64,000 nucleotides of DNA, taken from contig NZNT01000029.1 in NCBI GenBank assembly GCA_002695005.1, forward strand, positions 248,001-312,000. Reading direction: 5' to 3'. The notes beneath the pieces were generated by a model. It was given only the letters and a program-made list of their open reading frames with translations. It did not search any database and was not told where the DNA came from. Position numbers and translations under genes: made by a program. This document shows, one piece after another, positions 18,151 to 27,724 of this stretch. This stretch comes from Maritimibacter sp. (GTDB lineage: Bacteria; Pseudomonadota; Alphaproteobacteria; Rhodobacterales; Rhodobacteraceae). The first letter of the stretch is position 1. The number at the start of each line of letters is the position of its first letter.

Positions 18151-19590
18151 ATGGACCGCCCATTCGACTATTTTGTCATCCTTGCGGAGATGCGCACGGG
18201 GTCGAACTTCCTCGAGTCGAACCTTAACCAGTTTCCCGGCATCACTTGCTACGGGGAGGCCTTCAATCCGTACCTCATTGTCGACCCGGACCGGACCGAG
18301 CTTTTCGGGATCACCATGGCGCAGCGTGATGCGGACCCGATTGCCCTGATCGAGGCCATGAAAGCCAATACCGAAGGCGTTCCGGGTTTTCGCTTGTTCC
18401 ACGACCATGATCCCCGGGTGTATGAACATGTGATGGGAGACCGGCGCTGCGCCAAGATCATACTCAACCGCAATCTCGTCGATGCGTGGGTCAGCCAGCG
18501 CATCGCCTGGTCCACGAAGCAGTGGCAATTGGGCGATCATGCGGATGCGAAGAAGTGGAAGGTGAAGTTCGACCCCAAGGACTTCAAACACTTCTACTTC
18601 ACGGTGAAGGAGCGCCAGCGCAACATTGCCCGTCGCCTTCAGGTCGAGGGGCAGGCGGGGTACTATATCGACTACGATGACATTCAGGATCTGAGAGTCG
18701 TGAACGGGCTCGCGAAATTTTTGGGTGAAACCGAAGAGTTGAAGCGCTTCTCGGCCAAGTTCAAGAAACAGAACCCTGAACCGCTTGCAGACAAAGTGCG
18801 CAATTTCGAACTGGTCGAGCAGACCGTCAACGAAATCGACCGCTATGACCTTGGAAGCCTTCCGAACTTCGAGCCCCCACGCGGGCCTTCGGTGCCGACC
18901 TACGTCACGGCCCACAAGGCGCCACTGTGTTTCATGCCGATCCCGGGCGCGTTGGATCAGGAAATCCGCGATTGGCTGGGTGCCGTTGACGATGTGCATC
19001 GCGATGTACTCGATACGGGGTTCAGCCAGAAAGAGTTGCGGCAGTGGAAGAACCATAACAAGGGGCACCGGACCTTCACCGTCCTGCGTCACCCGGTCGA
19101 GCGCGCGCATAGCGTGTTCTGCCGCTATGTGCTGAATCACACGCCGTGGACCAAATGGGAGCTGCGGCATGGTCTGATCGAACGCTACGAACTCGATATC
19201 CCGTGGGATACGCCGATCGGCGAGGGTTATGACCGCGTCCGCCATCGCAAGGCATTCCTGCGTTTCCTGCACTTCATTCAGGGTTCGCTTGGCGGGTCCA
19301 GCGTCCACGGGGTGGAGCCGATCTGGGCCACGCAGGACAACCTCCTGCGCGGGTTTTCAGACTTCGTGGCACCTGATCACGTCTTGCGGGAGCAACAGAT
19401 CAACGAAGGGTTGGCCGTCATCGCCCTGGAAGTGGGAATCGACCCGCCGCCACTTGGCGATGCCATTGCCGACGAGCCGTTTTCGCTCGCCTCTATCTAC
19501 GACGATGAGGTCGAGAAGGCCGTGCGCGACGCATACGGGCGCGACTACATGGCCTTCGGGTTCAGGAAATGGGGACGCGAGAGCGCCTGA
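18151..19590 (+). CDS. NodH-like sulfotransferase with a second, degenerate sulfotransferase-type domain
   Basis: The 479-residue protein has two sulfotransferase-like halves. The first (residues ~5-250) carries a PAPS 5'-phosphosulfate loop LAEMRTGSNFLESNLN and ILNRNLVDAWVSQRIA, as in NodH/Stf0 enzymes. The second (~255-479) resembles Sulfotransfer_2 proteins: a FMPIPGALDQEIRDWLG segment stands where HIPKTAGTS is usual, and TVLRHPVERAHSVFCRYV keeps the 3'-phosphate-binding RxPxxRxxS core. The lysine and threonine of the first loop are missing in the second half, so only the first looks able to act. It begins 7 bases after the GT14 gene and probably sulfates the cluster's glycan; cysQ heads the same cluster. 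Confidence 0.8.
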   Translation: MDRPFDYFVILAEMRTGSNFLESNLNQFPGITCYGEAFNPYLIVDPDRTELFGITMAQRDADPIALIEAMKANTEGVPGFRLFHDHDPRVYEHVMGDRRCAKIILNRNLVDAWVSQRIAWSTKQWQLGDHADAKKWKVKFDPKDFKHFYFTVKERQRNIARRLQVEGQAGYYIDYDDIQDLRVVNGLAKFLGETEELKRFSAKFKKQNPEPLADKVRNFELVEQTVNEIDRYDLGSLPNFEPPRGPSVPTYVTAHKAPLCFMPIPGALDQEIRDWLGAVDDVHRDVLDTGFSQKELRQWKNHNKGHRTFTVLRHPVERAHSVFCRYVLNHTPWTKWELRHGLIERYELDIPWDTPIGEGYDRVRHRKAFLRFLHFIQGSLGGSSVHGVEPIWATQDNLLRGFSDFVAPDHVLREQQINEGLAVIALEVGIDPPPLGDAIADEPFSLASIYDDEVEKAVRDAYGRDYMAFGFRKWGRESA

Positions 19591-20055
19591 TCATGCGGCG
19601 CGGGTCGTCTGCGCTTCGGTCAGGATCGTGTGCAGCGTCTCGGGGTCGCTGTTGGCCCGCAGTTTGGCCGTCACCGCAGAATCGCGCATTGTACGCGACA
19701 CCAAAGCCAAAGCCTTCAGGTGATCGACGCCGCCCCCGTCCGGCGCGAACAGCGCAAAGACGAGGTCTACAGGTTGCCGGTCGACCGAATCGAAATCGAC
19801 GCTTTTCTCGATACGAAAGAAAGCCCCGACAACACGGTCGAGGCCCTCGATGCGGGCATGGGGGAGCGCGATACCGTGGCCGACTCCGGTCGGCCCCAGC
19901 GTCTCGCGCTCTTGCAACGCAGTGAAAGCAGCGCCGCTGTCGATGCCATAGGTCGAAGACACGACCTCGCCCAAGTCCTGGAACAGGCGCTTCTTTGAAG
20001 AAACGCTCGCCACCACCTTAACGGCGGCGGGCCGGAGGATATCCGAAAGTGCCAT
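19591..20055 (-). CDS. ptsN: PTS IIA-like nitrogen-regulatory protein PtsN
   Basis: PtsN (EIIA-Ntr) is the last phosphate acceptor of the regulatory PTS-Ntr chain, tuning potassium, nitrogen and envelope responses. The 154-residue length is typical; the phosphorylated histidine lies in GHGIALPHARI at about residue 66. The ATG at 20055 gives MALSDILRPAAV, as in relatives; a GTG three codons upstream is possible. It follows hpf by 36 bases in the same direction, the usual hpf-ptsN pair. Its stop abuts the stop of the convergent sulfotransferase gene. Confidence 0.95.
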   Translation of the reverse strand: MALSDILRPAAVKVVASVSSKKRLFQDLGEVVSSTYGIDSGAAFTALQERETLGPTGVGHGIALPHARIEGLDRVVGAFFRIEKSVDFDSVDRQPVDLVFALFAPDGGGVDHLKALALVSRTMRDSAVTAKLRANSDPETLHTILTEAQTTRAA

Positions 20056-20091
20056 AGATCCCACTCGTTGACCGGGGCCGTGTTCGCCCGT

Positions 20092-20667
20092 TCAGGCGAC
20101 GTTGCCGGGGTCGATCCAACCGATGTTTCCATCCTCACGGCGATAAACCACGTTCACGCCATTCGACTTTTCATTGCGGAAGACGAGCACGGGCGCGTGG
20201 GCCAGTTCCATCTGCATCACCGCTTCGCCCACGGACAGCGCGGGAATCCGCGTTTCCATTTCGGCGATGATGATCGGTTCCATGCCTTCCGGCTCGGGCG
20301 AGTCGCCCATCTCTTCCGCGGCGAGGATATACGAGGCACCGCCAAAAACTTCAACAGGGTCCGGGCGGGCGGTGTGATGGTCTTTCAGGCGACGCTTGTA
20401 GCGGCGCAACTGTTTCTCCATCTTTTCCGCGCACTGGTCGAAAGCGGCATGGATATCGTGGGTATGCGCGGAAGCCTGCGCGGTCAGACCGGTCGACAGG
20501 TGAACGATCGCTTCACAGACGAATTCGCTGCCATTCTTCGAGAAGATCACATGCGCGTCGGTCGGACGTTCGGCATACTTTTCGACGACGGTGCCAAGAC
20601 CTTCCTTGACGTACACCTGAAGCGCTTCTCCGATGTCGATTTGCTTGCCGCTGATCTGATACTGCAT
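20092..20667 (-). CDS. hpf: Long-form ribosome hibernation promoting factor
   Basis: HPF binds the 30S subunit and pairs ribosomes into inactive 100S dimers in starvation. The start at 20667 (MQYQISGKQIDIGEALQVYV) has a strong GAGGAG site; a 57-codon upstream extension has no homology and is rejected. The 191-residue product has the N-terminal ribosome-binding domain (residues ~1-100) and the C-terminal dimerisation domain of long HPF (~135-191, ending NVVYRREDGNIGWIDPG). It lies upstream of ptsN. Confidence 0.95.
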   Translation of the reverse strand: MQYQISGKQIDIGEALQVYVKEGLGTVVEKYAERPTDAHVIFSKNGSEFVCEAIVHLSTGLTAQASAHTHDIHAAFDQCAEKMEKQLRRYKRRLKDHHTARPDPVEVFGGASYILAAEEMGDSPEPEGMEPIIIAEMETRIPALSVGEAVMQMELAHAPVLVFRNEKSNGVNVVYRREDGNIGWIDPGNVA

Positions 20668-20906
20668 AGGGTCTCCTCTCGTGTAGTTTGTCGTTCTTGC
20701 ACTGGCTCTAGTGACGTCGCCAGACAAAAACGGACGGGATATCAGGGAGTTGTGCGAAGCGCGCCGCCCGGTTTCCCTGGGCGCAAGACGTGTGGCGAAA
20801 CGGAGTCCCGCAACACGAAGCGGAATGCGCGGCTTCATGCATCATGGGTATTGAGCGCCCGAATTGTCGTCATGTCAATGGACATACGCGGGAGCGTTCT
20901 CAGCAT

Positions 20907-21518
20907 TCAGTGAGCGAAAATGTCGATCTCGGGCCAGCCTGCGAGGTCGAGCTGCGCGCGGGTCGGGAGGAAATCGAAACAGGCCTGCGCAAGGCCGGTT
21001 CGCCCCTCCCGCGCGAGCCGCGCGTCGAGCTTTTCGCGCAGCCGGTGAAGGTAAAGGACGTCCGACGCGGCATAGTCGAGCTGCGCCTCGGTCAGTTCCG
21101 CGGCACCCCAGTCGGTTTGTTGCTGTTGTTTCGAGATGTCGATGCGAAGGATCTCCTCGAGCAGATTCTTGAGCCCGTGGCGATCCGTATAGGTCCGGAC
21201 GAGCTTCGAGGCGATCTTGGTGCAATAAACAGGTGCGGTCAGCGCACCAAAGGCATTGTAAAGCGCCGCGATATCGAAGCGTCCGAAGTGAAACAGCTTC
21301 AACACATTGGGGTTGGTCAGCATAGCGGAGAGATTTGGGGCCTCGGTCTGTCCGATCTGGACCTGGACAAGATGGGCATGGCCGTCGCCGCCCGACATCT
21401 GAACGACACAAAGCCGGTCACGATGTGGATTGAGGCCCATCGTCTCGCAATCGATTGCCACCACCGGGCCGAGGTCGAGACCATCAGGCAGATCGCGCTT
21501 GTAGAAATGGTTCGCCAT
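20907..21518 (-). CDS. rnd: Ribonuclease D-like 3'-5' exonuclease
   Basis: The 203-residue protein has a DEDD-type exonuclease domain: VVAIDCETMGLNP (DxE), HFGRFDIAAL (D), and the third motif in DYAASDVLYL (YxxxD). It lacks the HRDC domain of full RNase D, as is usual for the short alphaproteobacterial form. Likely role: tRNA 3'-end trimming. Start ATG 21518 gives MANHFYKRDLPDG with GGAGGTCC upstream. It lies 239 bases upstream of hpf on the same strand. Confidence 0.9.
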   Translation of the reverse strand: MANHFYKRDLPDGLDLGPVVAIDCETMGLNPHRDRLCVVQMSGGDGHAHLVQVQIGQTEAPNLSAMLTNPNVLKLFHFGRFDIAALYNAFGALTAPVYCTKIASKLVRTYTDRHGLKNLLEEILRIDISKQQQQTDWGAAELTEAQLDYAASDVLYLHRLREKLDARLAREGRTGLAQACFDFLPTRAQLDLAGWPEIDIFAH

Positions 21519-21680
21519 GGGGACCTCCGTTTTCGCCCTGATAGAGCGCGTCCGGATGAGGATCAACAGCCACGACGGTTCTGCCGAAGATCAGAGTGAA
21601 ACGTGCGCAAAATTGCCGTTCTTACGCCGAAAGCCGGGCGGAGGCCCCACCTACCGCCCGATTTTGCTTTAACGACCCGC

Positions 21681-23651
21681 CTAGAGTGCAATTCGGAACC
21701 GAGCGAAACCGTCCGGTCCATCACCGGCGGGCTCAATATCCACCCCCGCGACGTTCGACGCGTAATCCGCAGCCTTCGGGCCCGTGTCGAAGAGCACCGT
21801 GGTTCCATCCATTGGCGCGAAGGTCCAGTTCGCATCGGCGCTTGGGTTGATGGTCCCCTGTTCGACGATATAGCGCACGATCACGTCGCGGTTGGTGTCC
21901 GGCCCTTCGAAGATGATCGTGTCGCCCTTTGCACCCGGGAAATCGCCGCCCCCGCCCGCACGGTAGTTGTTGGTCGCAACGACGAATTCCATCTCGTCGT
22001 TCACCGGCGCACCGTCGAACATCAGGTTCACGATCCGGCTTGCACCCGAATTGATCTCGTTCCCGATCCGGTCGAACCGCGACGGTTGGCTCAAGTCGAT
22101 CTGGTAGGTTACGCCGTCGATCACGTCGAAGTTGTAGGACGGGAAATCGGCGTTCAGAAGAACCTGATCCGCCTCACCCGGTGTGATCTGGTTGAACATG
22201 CCTGCCGAGCGTTCAAGCCAGCCCTTAAGTTGCGCCCCGGTGATCTTCACCGCGCGCACCGTGTTGGGGTAGAGGTAGAGGTCCGCCACGTTCTTGATCG
22301 CCACCGGACCTTCCGGGACGTCCGTGTAGTAATCCGGGCCGCCCCGTCCCCCGGCCTTGAAAGGTGCTGCGGCCGAAAGGATCGGAAGGCCTTCGTATTC
22401 TGTCCCGGCCATCATCTGTTCAATGTACCAAAGCTGGGCGTTGGAGACGATCTGAACGCTCGGATCATCCGCCACCAGCGCGAAGTAGCTGTGCAGCGGT
22501 GCCGAAGTCTCGCCCACAGCGCGGCGGACATATTCGAGCGTTGCCTGGTGCTCCTGCTCGACGCTGGCGAGCACTGCGGGCACGTCTTCGACCAGAGCGG
22601 TCACGCTGCGGTCTTCGTTGCGCTGCGAGATCGGGCGGGCTTCGGTCTCGGCCATGACGACGCGCCATTCGTTGCCGTCGCGTTCGAGCATGAGGTCGAT
22701 CACGCCAAGGTGGGAGCCCCAGAAGCCGCCCATGACTGTGGGCTTGCCGTGGATCGTGCCGGCCTCGGCGTCCAGACCTGCGTAGTCCGCATAGGTCGGC
22801 GACGGGAAGACGAGGTGGCTGTGCCCGGTCATGAGGGCGTCGATCCCCTCGACCTCCGCCAGAGGAACCGAGGCATTCTCCATCCCTTCGGAGTGCTGCG
22901 CCGAGCCGATGCCAGAGTGGGACAGGGCGATCACGATGTCTGCCCCTTCCTCCCGAATCTGTGGCACCCAGGCTTTGGCAGTCTCGACGATATCGCGCGT
23001 GGTGACGTTGCCTTCGAGGTGGCGACGGTCCCAAGTCATGATCTGTGGTGGTACGAAACCGATGAGACCGATTCGGATCGGCGCGGTCGTTCCGTCGCCC
23101 AGCGTCACCTCGCGGTCGAGAATGACATAGGGCGGGACGAGTGTCTTGTCGTCACGCGGTCCCGCGCCCTGCTCGCTCACCACATTGGCCGAAACGATGG
23201 GGAAATCGGCGCCGGCGAGCGACTTCGTAAGGAAGTCGAGGCCATAGTTGAACTCGTGGTTGCCGAGTGTCGAGGCATCGAAGCCCACCGTGTTCATCGC
23301 GGCGATAACCGGATGCATGTCCCCGTCTTTCATGCCCCTTTCATAGGCGATGTAGTCACCCATCGGGTTGCCCTGAAGGAAGTCACCGTTGTCTACGAGC
23401 ATCGAGTTCGTGGCTTCGGCCCGGATTTCCTCGATGATGGCAGCAGTCCGCGACAGGCCGACCGTGTCGATGGGCCGGTCGGCGTAGTAGTCGTAGGGAT
23501 AGACGTGAACGTGAAGGTCCGTCGTCTCCATGATCCTGAGGTGGGCCTGCGCCCCTTGCGCGCGCACCGAGAACGGGTGAAGCGCGACAAGCGCGGCCCC
23601 GGCGGTGCCCGTCATGAAGCTGCGGCGGGAAAGGGTAAAGTCCTGTGACAT
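21681..23651 (-). CDS. cpdB: 2',3'-cyclic-nucleotide 2'-phosphodiesterase/3'-nucleotidase
   Basis: A 656-residue periplasmic enzyme that dephosphorylates 2',3'-cyclic nucleotides and 3'-nucleotides to nucleosides for uptake. A twin-arginine signal ([17 protein letters not shown]) is at residues 8-24. The calcineurin-type metallophosphatase domain shows [16 protein letters not shown] (D-x-H), [23 protein letters not shown] and GHSHLVFP; the C-terminal 5'-nucleotidase domain includes [15 protein letters not shown]. It stands alone, with ~110 bases to the next gene. Confidence 0.95.
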   Translation of the reverse strand: MSQDFTLSRRSFMTGTAGAALVALHPFSVRAQGAQAHLRIMETTDLHVHVYPYDYYADRPIDTVGLSRTAAIIEEIRAEATNSMLVDNGDFLQGNPMGDYIAYERGMKDGDMHPVIAAMNTVGFDASTLGNHEFNYGLDFLTKSLAGADFPIVSANVVSEQGAGPRDDKTLVPPYVILDREVTLGDGTTAPIRIGLIGFVPPQIMTWDRRHLEGNVTTRDIVETAKAWVPQIREEGADIVIALSHSGIGSAQHSEGMENASVPLAEVEGIDALMTGHSHLVFPSPTYADYAGLDAEAGTIHGKPTVMGGFWGSHLGVIDLMLERDGNEWRVVMAETEARPISQRNEDRSVTALVEDVPAVLASVEQEHQATLEYVRRAVGETSAPLHSYFALVADDPSVQIVSNAQLWYIEQMMAGTEYEGLPILSAAAPFKAGGRGGPDYYTDVPEGPVAIKNVADLYLYPNTVRAVKITGAQLKGWLERSAGMFNQITPGEADQVLLNADFPSYNFDVIDGVTYQIDLSQPSRFDRIGNEINSGASRIVNLMFDGAPVNDEMEFVVATNNYRAGGGGDFPGAKGDTIIFEGPDTNRDVIVRYIVEQGTINPSADANWTFAPMDGTTVLFDTGPKAADYASNVAGVDIEPAGDGPDGFARFRIAL

Positions 23652-23762
23652 GGCGTCCTCCTACTGTCTCGAGAGAACGCTAGGCGCGGTTTGTCACAGT
23701 CCAAAGACATGATTTCAATGATCGGCGGTTTTTGGCTCCGTGACCAATCCGTCGGACGCCAC

Positions 23763-24791
23763 TTACCTAGGCGCAAATCGCGCCCTGTCGCGGTCGGACC
23801 AGATCGACGCCGCAGCCGCCATAGCTTCGTCGCGGGAATCGGCCCTCCCCATGGTCCGAAGGGCCAAGGCGAGCGTCGATTGGATCGCAGCGAGCGCATA
23901 CGGGTCTTCATCCTCACCGGCCCAGACCGCGCGCAGGCGCTCGATGTCCATGACCTCATCTGCCGGGGCGTGCCCCTCGTCCAGCGTCGCGGGCCAGGTG
24001 TCTACTTCGGGCTCTGCCGAACCGTGTGTCGTCCAGACCGGACAAGGCTTGTTGGCGCGCATTTCGATCTCACCGCCATCGCCGCGAAACACCGCCATGT
24101 TCGGAATGCCAAGAATCCGTGCGGCGCCGGAATGGATGTCGAGGAACCCCCGGTGAAAGATACCCTGCATCACCGTCGGTGCATCGAAAGGATTAAGAAG
24201 CCGGGTGAAGCTGTTGACCGGCGAACGCAAGCCGAGCACGGGTTTCAGTTCGATCAGGTCCCGCAGGACGGGTGAGAGGACTTCGAGCGGCATGTAGGTC
24301 ATGCCATGTTTTTCCACCTGCGTTGCTGCATCGACAAAGCTATTGGCGACTGGCAGATCGAACCGGGCGAAGACGTCGCGGGTATAGACTCGCCCCGGCG
24401 TATGACCCTCGGCCCCGTGCAGTACCACGCGCATTCCGGACTGAACCAAAGCGAGCAGTGACAGGATGAACCAAGGAAGCTGGACCCGTTTCCCCGCGTA
24501 GCAGGACCAGTCGAGGTCGACCTGCGGCAGATCCGCGGGCCGATCGAACGTCGCGCGGGTCCCTTCAACAAAGCCCGCGATTTCCTCGGGAGTCTCTTCC
24601 TTGAGACGCAGGAGCATAAGGTAGGCCCCGATCTGCTCAGGCAGCGCCTCGCCCCGAAGGATCATCGCCATCGAGTCCCGCGCTTCTTCAAAGGTGAAGG
24701 GTCGTTGCTTGGTCTTGCCGCGCGCGAGGATCGCGACGTAGGGCGCGAATGGATGAGGATTTTCGGCAGTGAAGGGGCGTTGGATATTCAT
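23763..24791 (-). CDS. TrpD2/YbiB-like glycosyltransferase family 3 protein
   Basis: A 342-residue protein of the anthranilate-phosphoribosyltransferase fold (N-terminal helical domain EQIGAYLMLLRLKEETPEEIAGF, then VVLHGAEGHTPGRVYTRDVF). Members like YbiB bind nucleic acid rather than anthranilate, and the normal PRPP loop is altered, so trpD activity is unlikely. The ATG at 24791 is used; 35 codons upstream are not homologous. It is divergent from the siroheme synthase gene, with ~120 bases between starts. Confidence 0.85.
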   Translation of the reverse strand: MNIQRPFTAENPHPFAPYVAILARGKTKQRPFTFEEARDSMAMILRGEALPEQIGAYLMLLRLKEETPEEIAGFVEGTRATFDRPADLPQVDLDWSCYAGKRVQLPWFILSLLALVQSGMRVVLHGAEGHTPGRVYTRDVFARFDLPVANSFVDAATQVEKHGMTYMPLEVLSPVLRDLIELKPVLGLRSPVNSFTRLLNPFDAPTVMQGIFHRGFLDIHSGAARILGIPNMAVFRGDGGEIEMRANKPCPVWTTHGSAEPEVDTWPATLDEGHAPADEVMDIERLRAVWAGEDEDPYALAAIQSTLALALRTMGRADSRDEAMAAAASIWSDRDRARFAPR

Positions 24792-24910
24792 GCACCGATC
24801 ATACGCTCCGACGCAGCGGGCGTGTAGGGTCAACAAACATTGCGTTTCACGCATTTGACAAGGAGGCCCTAAAGCGGGACATGCAGAAAAACGCATCAGG
24901 GACCGGGCAC

Positions 24911-26338
24911 ATGGATTACCTTCCCATCTTTCTCGAAGTCGCGGGCAAGCGGGTCGTCGTGGATGGCGGAACCACCGTTGCCGCTCGCCGTGTGGAGCGG
25001 GCTTTGAACGCGGGCGCGCTCGTCGACCTGTTCGATCCTGAGCCAGCCGAGGAAGTGCGACGTTTCATCGGGCACGAACGGCTGAACCATCACGCGCGGG
25101 TTCCCGTCGAGGCGGATTTCGAGGGCTGCCTCGTTGCCTATGGCGCCTCCGAAGAGCCGGACCGTGACAGGCTCTTGCATCGCGCTGCCAAAGCCGCGGG
25201 GGCGCTCGTCAACGTGGCGGACGAAAAGGCTTACTGCGATTTCATCACGCCATCGGTCGTGGAGCGTGAGCCTATCACCATTGCGATATCCACCGGGGGG
25301 GCGGCCCCGGTCATCGCCCGAATCCTGAGGGCGCGAATGGAGGCGATGCTGCCGGCGGCCTATGGCCGTCTGGCCCTGTTCCTCGCAAATTTCCGGGGTC
25401 GGATATACGAGGCTGTGCCGAACGGGCGCAATCGCCGCCGGTTCTGGGAAAACCTGATCGAGGGGCCGGTTGGCGATGCGTTCCTGGCGGGCGAAGAGGG
25501 GTTAGCAGAAGCGCGGTTGAAGGAGGACTTGTCGCGTGGCTCCGCCGACTTGAAACACGGCGAAGTCTGGCTCGTGGGCGCGGGGCCCGGCGACCCTGAC
25601 CTTCTGACGTTCAAGGCACTCCGCATGATGCAGCACGCAGATGTCGTGCTTTACGACAGGCTCGTTGGCGATGGGATTGTCGAGCTCGTTCGGCGCGATG
25701 CCGAACGGATCTATGTCGGCAAAAAGGCCAACGAACATACTCTAACGCAGCGCGAGATCACCGACCTGATGATAGAACGCGCCCAGCGGGGAGAGCGGGT
25801 TTTGCGTCTCAAAGGCGGCGATCCATTCATTTTCGGGCGCGGTGGCGAGGAACTGGAGGATGTCGCGGCTCATGGTATTCCCGTGGAGGTCGTGCCGGGA
25901 ATCACGGCGGCCGCTGGTTGCGGCGCGGCAGCGGGTATCCCTCTGACCCACCGCGATCACGCGCAGAGCTGCGTCTTTATTACGGCGCATGGTGCGGGCG
26001 GTGTGCTTGACCACGACTGGACGCGTTATGCCCGCAAAGGGCAGACAGTCGTCGTCTACATGGGCCTGAATGCATTGGGAGAACTTGCCAAACGCGCTCT
26101 CGAACAGGGCGTGGAGGCGGACATGCCCGTCGCGGTGATCGACAATGGAACCAGGCTTGAACAGCGTGTCATCATCGCGCGGCTCGATGAAATCGAGGGA
26201 CAGGTGGCAAAGGCCGACCTGCCTGGCCCGGCGCTCATCGTTATGGGGCATGTCGTGACGCTCTATGGATCACTGGGTGTAAAGGGATCGCAAAGCGAAG
26301 GGTATGCAATGGAACTTCGCGCGGGCGCTACGCTCTGA
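24911..26338 (+). CDS. cysG: Multifunctional siroheme synthase
   Basis: CysG converts uroporphyrinogen III to siroheme: C-terminal SUMT methylates, N-terminal dehydrogenase/ferrochelatase finishes. From ATG 24911 (MDYLPIFLEVAGKRVVV; AGGGA 8 bases upstream) the product has 475 residues; an ATG at 24881 is less likely. The dehydrogenase part (~1-200) has ISTGGAAPVIAR, and the methyltransferase part (~225-460) has VWLVGAGPGDPDLLTFKALR, LKGGDPFIFGRGGEE and PGITAAAGCGAAAGIPLTHR. The usual GxGxxA NAD loop reads VVDGGTTVAARR, a variant. Only 7 bases separate it from the convergent HD-domain gene. Confidence 0.93.
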   Translation: MDYLPIFLEVAGKRVVVDGGTTVAARRVERALNAGALVDLFDPEPAEEVRRFIGHERLNHHARVPVEADFEGCLVAYGASEEPDRDRLLHRAAKAAGALVNVADEKAYCDFITPSVVEREPITIAISTGGAAPVIARILRARMEAMLPAAYGRLALFLANFRGRIYEAVPNGRNRRRFWENLIEGPVGDAFLAGEEGLAEARLKEDLSRGSADLKHGEVWLVGAGPGDPDLLTFKALRMMQHADVVLYDRLVGDGIVELVRRDAERIYVGKKANEHTLTQREITDLMIERAQRGERVLRLKGGDPFIFGRGGEELEDVAAHGIPVEVVPGITAAAGCGAAAGIPLTHRDHAQSCVFITAHGAGGVLDHDWTRYARKGQTVVVYMGLNALGELAKRALEQGVEADMPVAVIDNGTRLEQRVIIARLDEIEGQVAKADLPGPALIVMGHVVTLYGSLGVKGSQSEGYAMELRAGATL

Positions 26339-26345
26339 ATAGTCT

Positions 26346-26930
26346 CTAAAGCCGAGCCAGAAGCGCTTCGTGCCGTGCGACGAAGGCATGGCGCACCTCG
26401 ACCGGTGGCCGCAAGTCGATGGTCAGGTCGGATATCAGCCCTTCGTCGGGGTGGCCGAAGAACCGGTCAGCCTCGGCCATCCGGAACCCGGCGATCTGCG
26501 TGGCTTCCAGCCAGGCCGACACGCGATCGGCCCGTTTGATCGCCTTCTTGACGGTAGCCGGCACACTTGCCGGGAGGCCGAAGCGGATATGGATGGCAGA
26601 CATGAGTCGGTCGTCCAGCTCTCCGTAACCCGGCCCGACCGCGGCCTTTACCGGCGAGATCATGTCACCGATGACGTATTCAGGGGCATCGTGGAGTAAC
26701 GCGGCGAGGCGCCACTTCTGCGGGGCGGACGGGTTCATCCGTCCGAAAAGTTCCTCCACCAGAAGCGAATGCTCGGCCACGGAATAGGGAAAGTCTCCGT
26801 ACGTTTGTCCATTCCAGCGCGCGACGAAGGCGAGGCCGTGGGCGATGTCCTCAATTTCGATATCTACAGGTGTCGGGTCGAGCAGGTCGAGCCGCCGACC
26901 CGAAAGCATCCGTTGCCAGGCGCGTGCCAT
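26346..26930 (-). CDS. HD-domain phosphohydrolase (YfbR/HDDC2-like)
   Basis: A 194-residue protein with a standard HD metal site: YSVAEHSLLVEELF (first His), ALLHDAPEYVIGDM (the HD pair), and KRADRVSAWLEATQIAG (final Asp). The family includes 5'-deoxynucleotidases and related phosphohydrolases. ATG 26930 overlaps the TGA of the upstream FkbM gene by one base (TGATG), so they are coupled; the FkbM gene does not obviously suggest the substrate. Confidence 0.88.
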   Translation of the reverse strand: MARAWQRMLSGRRLDLLDPTPVDIEIEDIAHGLAFVARWNGQTYGDFPYSVAEHSLLVEELFGRMNPSAPQKWRLAALLHDAPEYVIGDMISPVKAAVGPGYGELDDRLMSAIHIRFGLPASVPATVKKAIKRADRVSAWLEATQIAGFRMAEADRFFGHPDEGLISDLTIDLRPPVEVRHAFVARHEALLARL

Positions 26931-27607
26931 CAGACCTCCCTCCCTGTCGGCAGGAATACGCGGTTCCCGTGGACGCTGGCGACACGGTCGAATCCAACTT
27001 CCGGGAATGTGTCTTTCAGCCAATCGACTTGAAAAAAATCTTCAAGGATTACGATTGGCCGGCAGCGGGCGAGGAGCTGTTGCGCCCCCAGAAGTGCTGC
27101 GCATTCGTGACCTTCGACGTCGAGTTGAACGATGGAAACGTCCCGGTCTCCAGGCACGACGGTGTCCAGCGTGACCGCATCGACTCGTGTCACCCCTTCA
27201 CCCGGTGCCTCGACAACGCTTGAATGTCCGCCCAACGGTTCGCCATTCTCATGCGTGCGAAAAAAGATGTGCCCGGGGCGATCCGACAAGGCCGCATTGG
27301 TCAAAGTGATATTGCCAAGATCGTTGAGCGCGATGGTCCGTTCGGCATGGGCAAAACTGTCCGGGTTCGGCTCGAACGCCCACAGATGTGCGTTTGGTGC
27401 CAGCGCGTCGGATAAGGCAGGCAGGAAGTCCCCGAAAAAGGTTCCCGCATGCACAATGTCCCCTGAACCCGCCTGCGCGCGCATGAAGGCGATGGTGTTC
27501 GGTTCATAGACCTTGCCAGCCTTGATGAGCCGCACGGCAGGACGTGCATCGAGTCCACCGGGGACCGAGTATCGACCATATTCGTTTTCGCAGATAGTTT
27601 CCGGCAT
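26930..27607 (-). CDS. FkbM-family methyltransferase
   Basis: A 225-residue SAM-dependent methyltransferase. Seen are the SAM-binding region [17 protein letters not shown], the acidic motif [10 protein letters not shown] and [20 protein letters not shown], typical of the FkbM family, which methylates sugars or other small molecules. The start at 27607 ([18 protein letters not shown]) has AGGTCGAGG upstream. It is divergent from ahcY, which removes S-adenosylhomocysteine; the shared 117-base gap may couple them. Confidence 0.85.
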   Translation of the reverse strand: MPETICENEYGRYSVPGGLDARPAVRLIKAGKVYEPNTIAFMRAQAGSGDIVHAGTFFGDFLPALSDALAPNAHLWAFEPNPDSFAHAERTIALNDLGNITLTNAALSDRPGHIFFRTHENGEPLGGHSSVVEAPGEGVTRVDAVTLDTVVPGDRDVSIVQLDVEGHECAALLGAQQLLARCRPIVILEDFFQVDWLKDTFPEVGFDRVASVHGNRVFLPTGREV

Positions 27608-27724
27608 GCCTCGACCTTTTGGCCGATGTGTCCCGAACCTCGCAGCGCTGTCAATCCGCTGACGTTGCGCCCCCCCACCAACGGTGCTAGCAACCCGCAA
27701 AAGCACCCCGGACGGAGACCTCCC

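Noticed and set aside
21603-23648. 681-codon frame opposite cpdB
   Set aside because: The opposite strand encodes an intact CpdB with all motifs, so this frame is a shadow.
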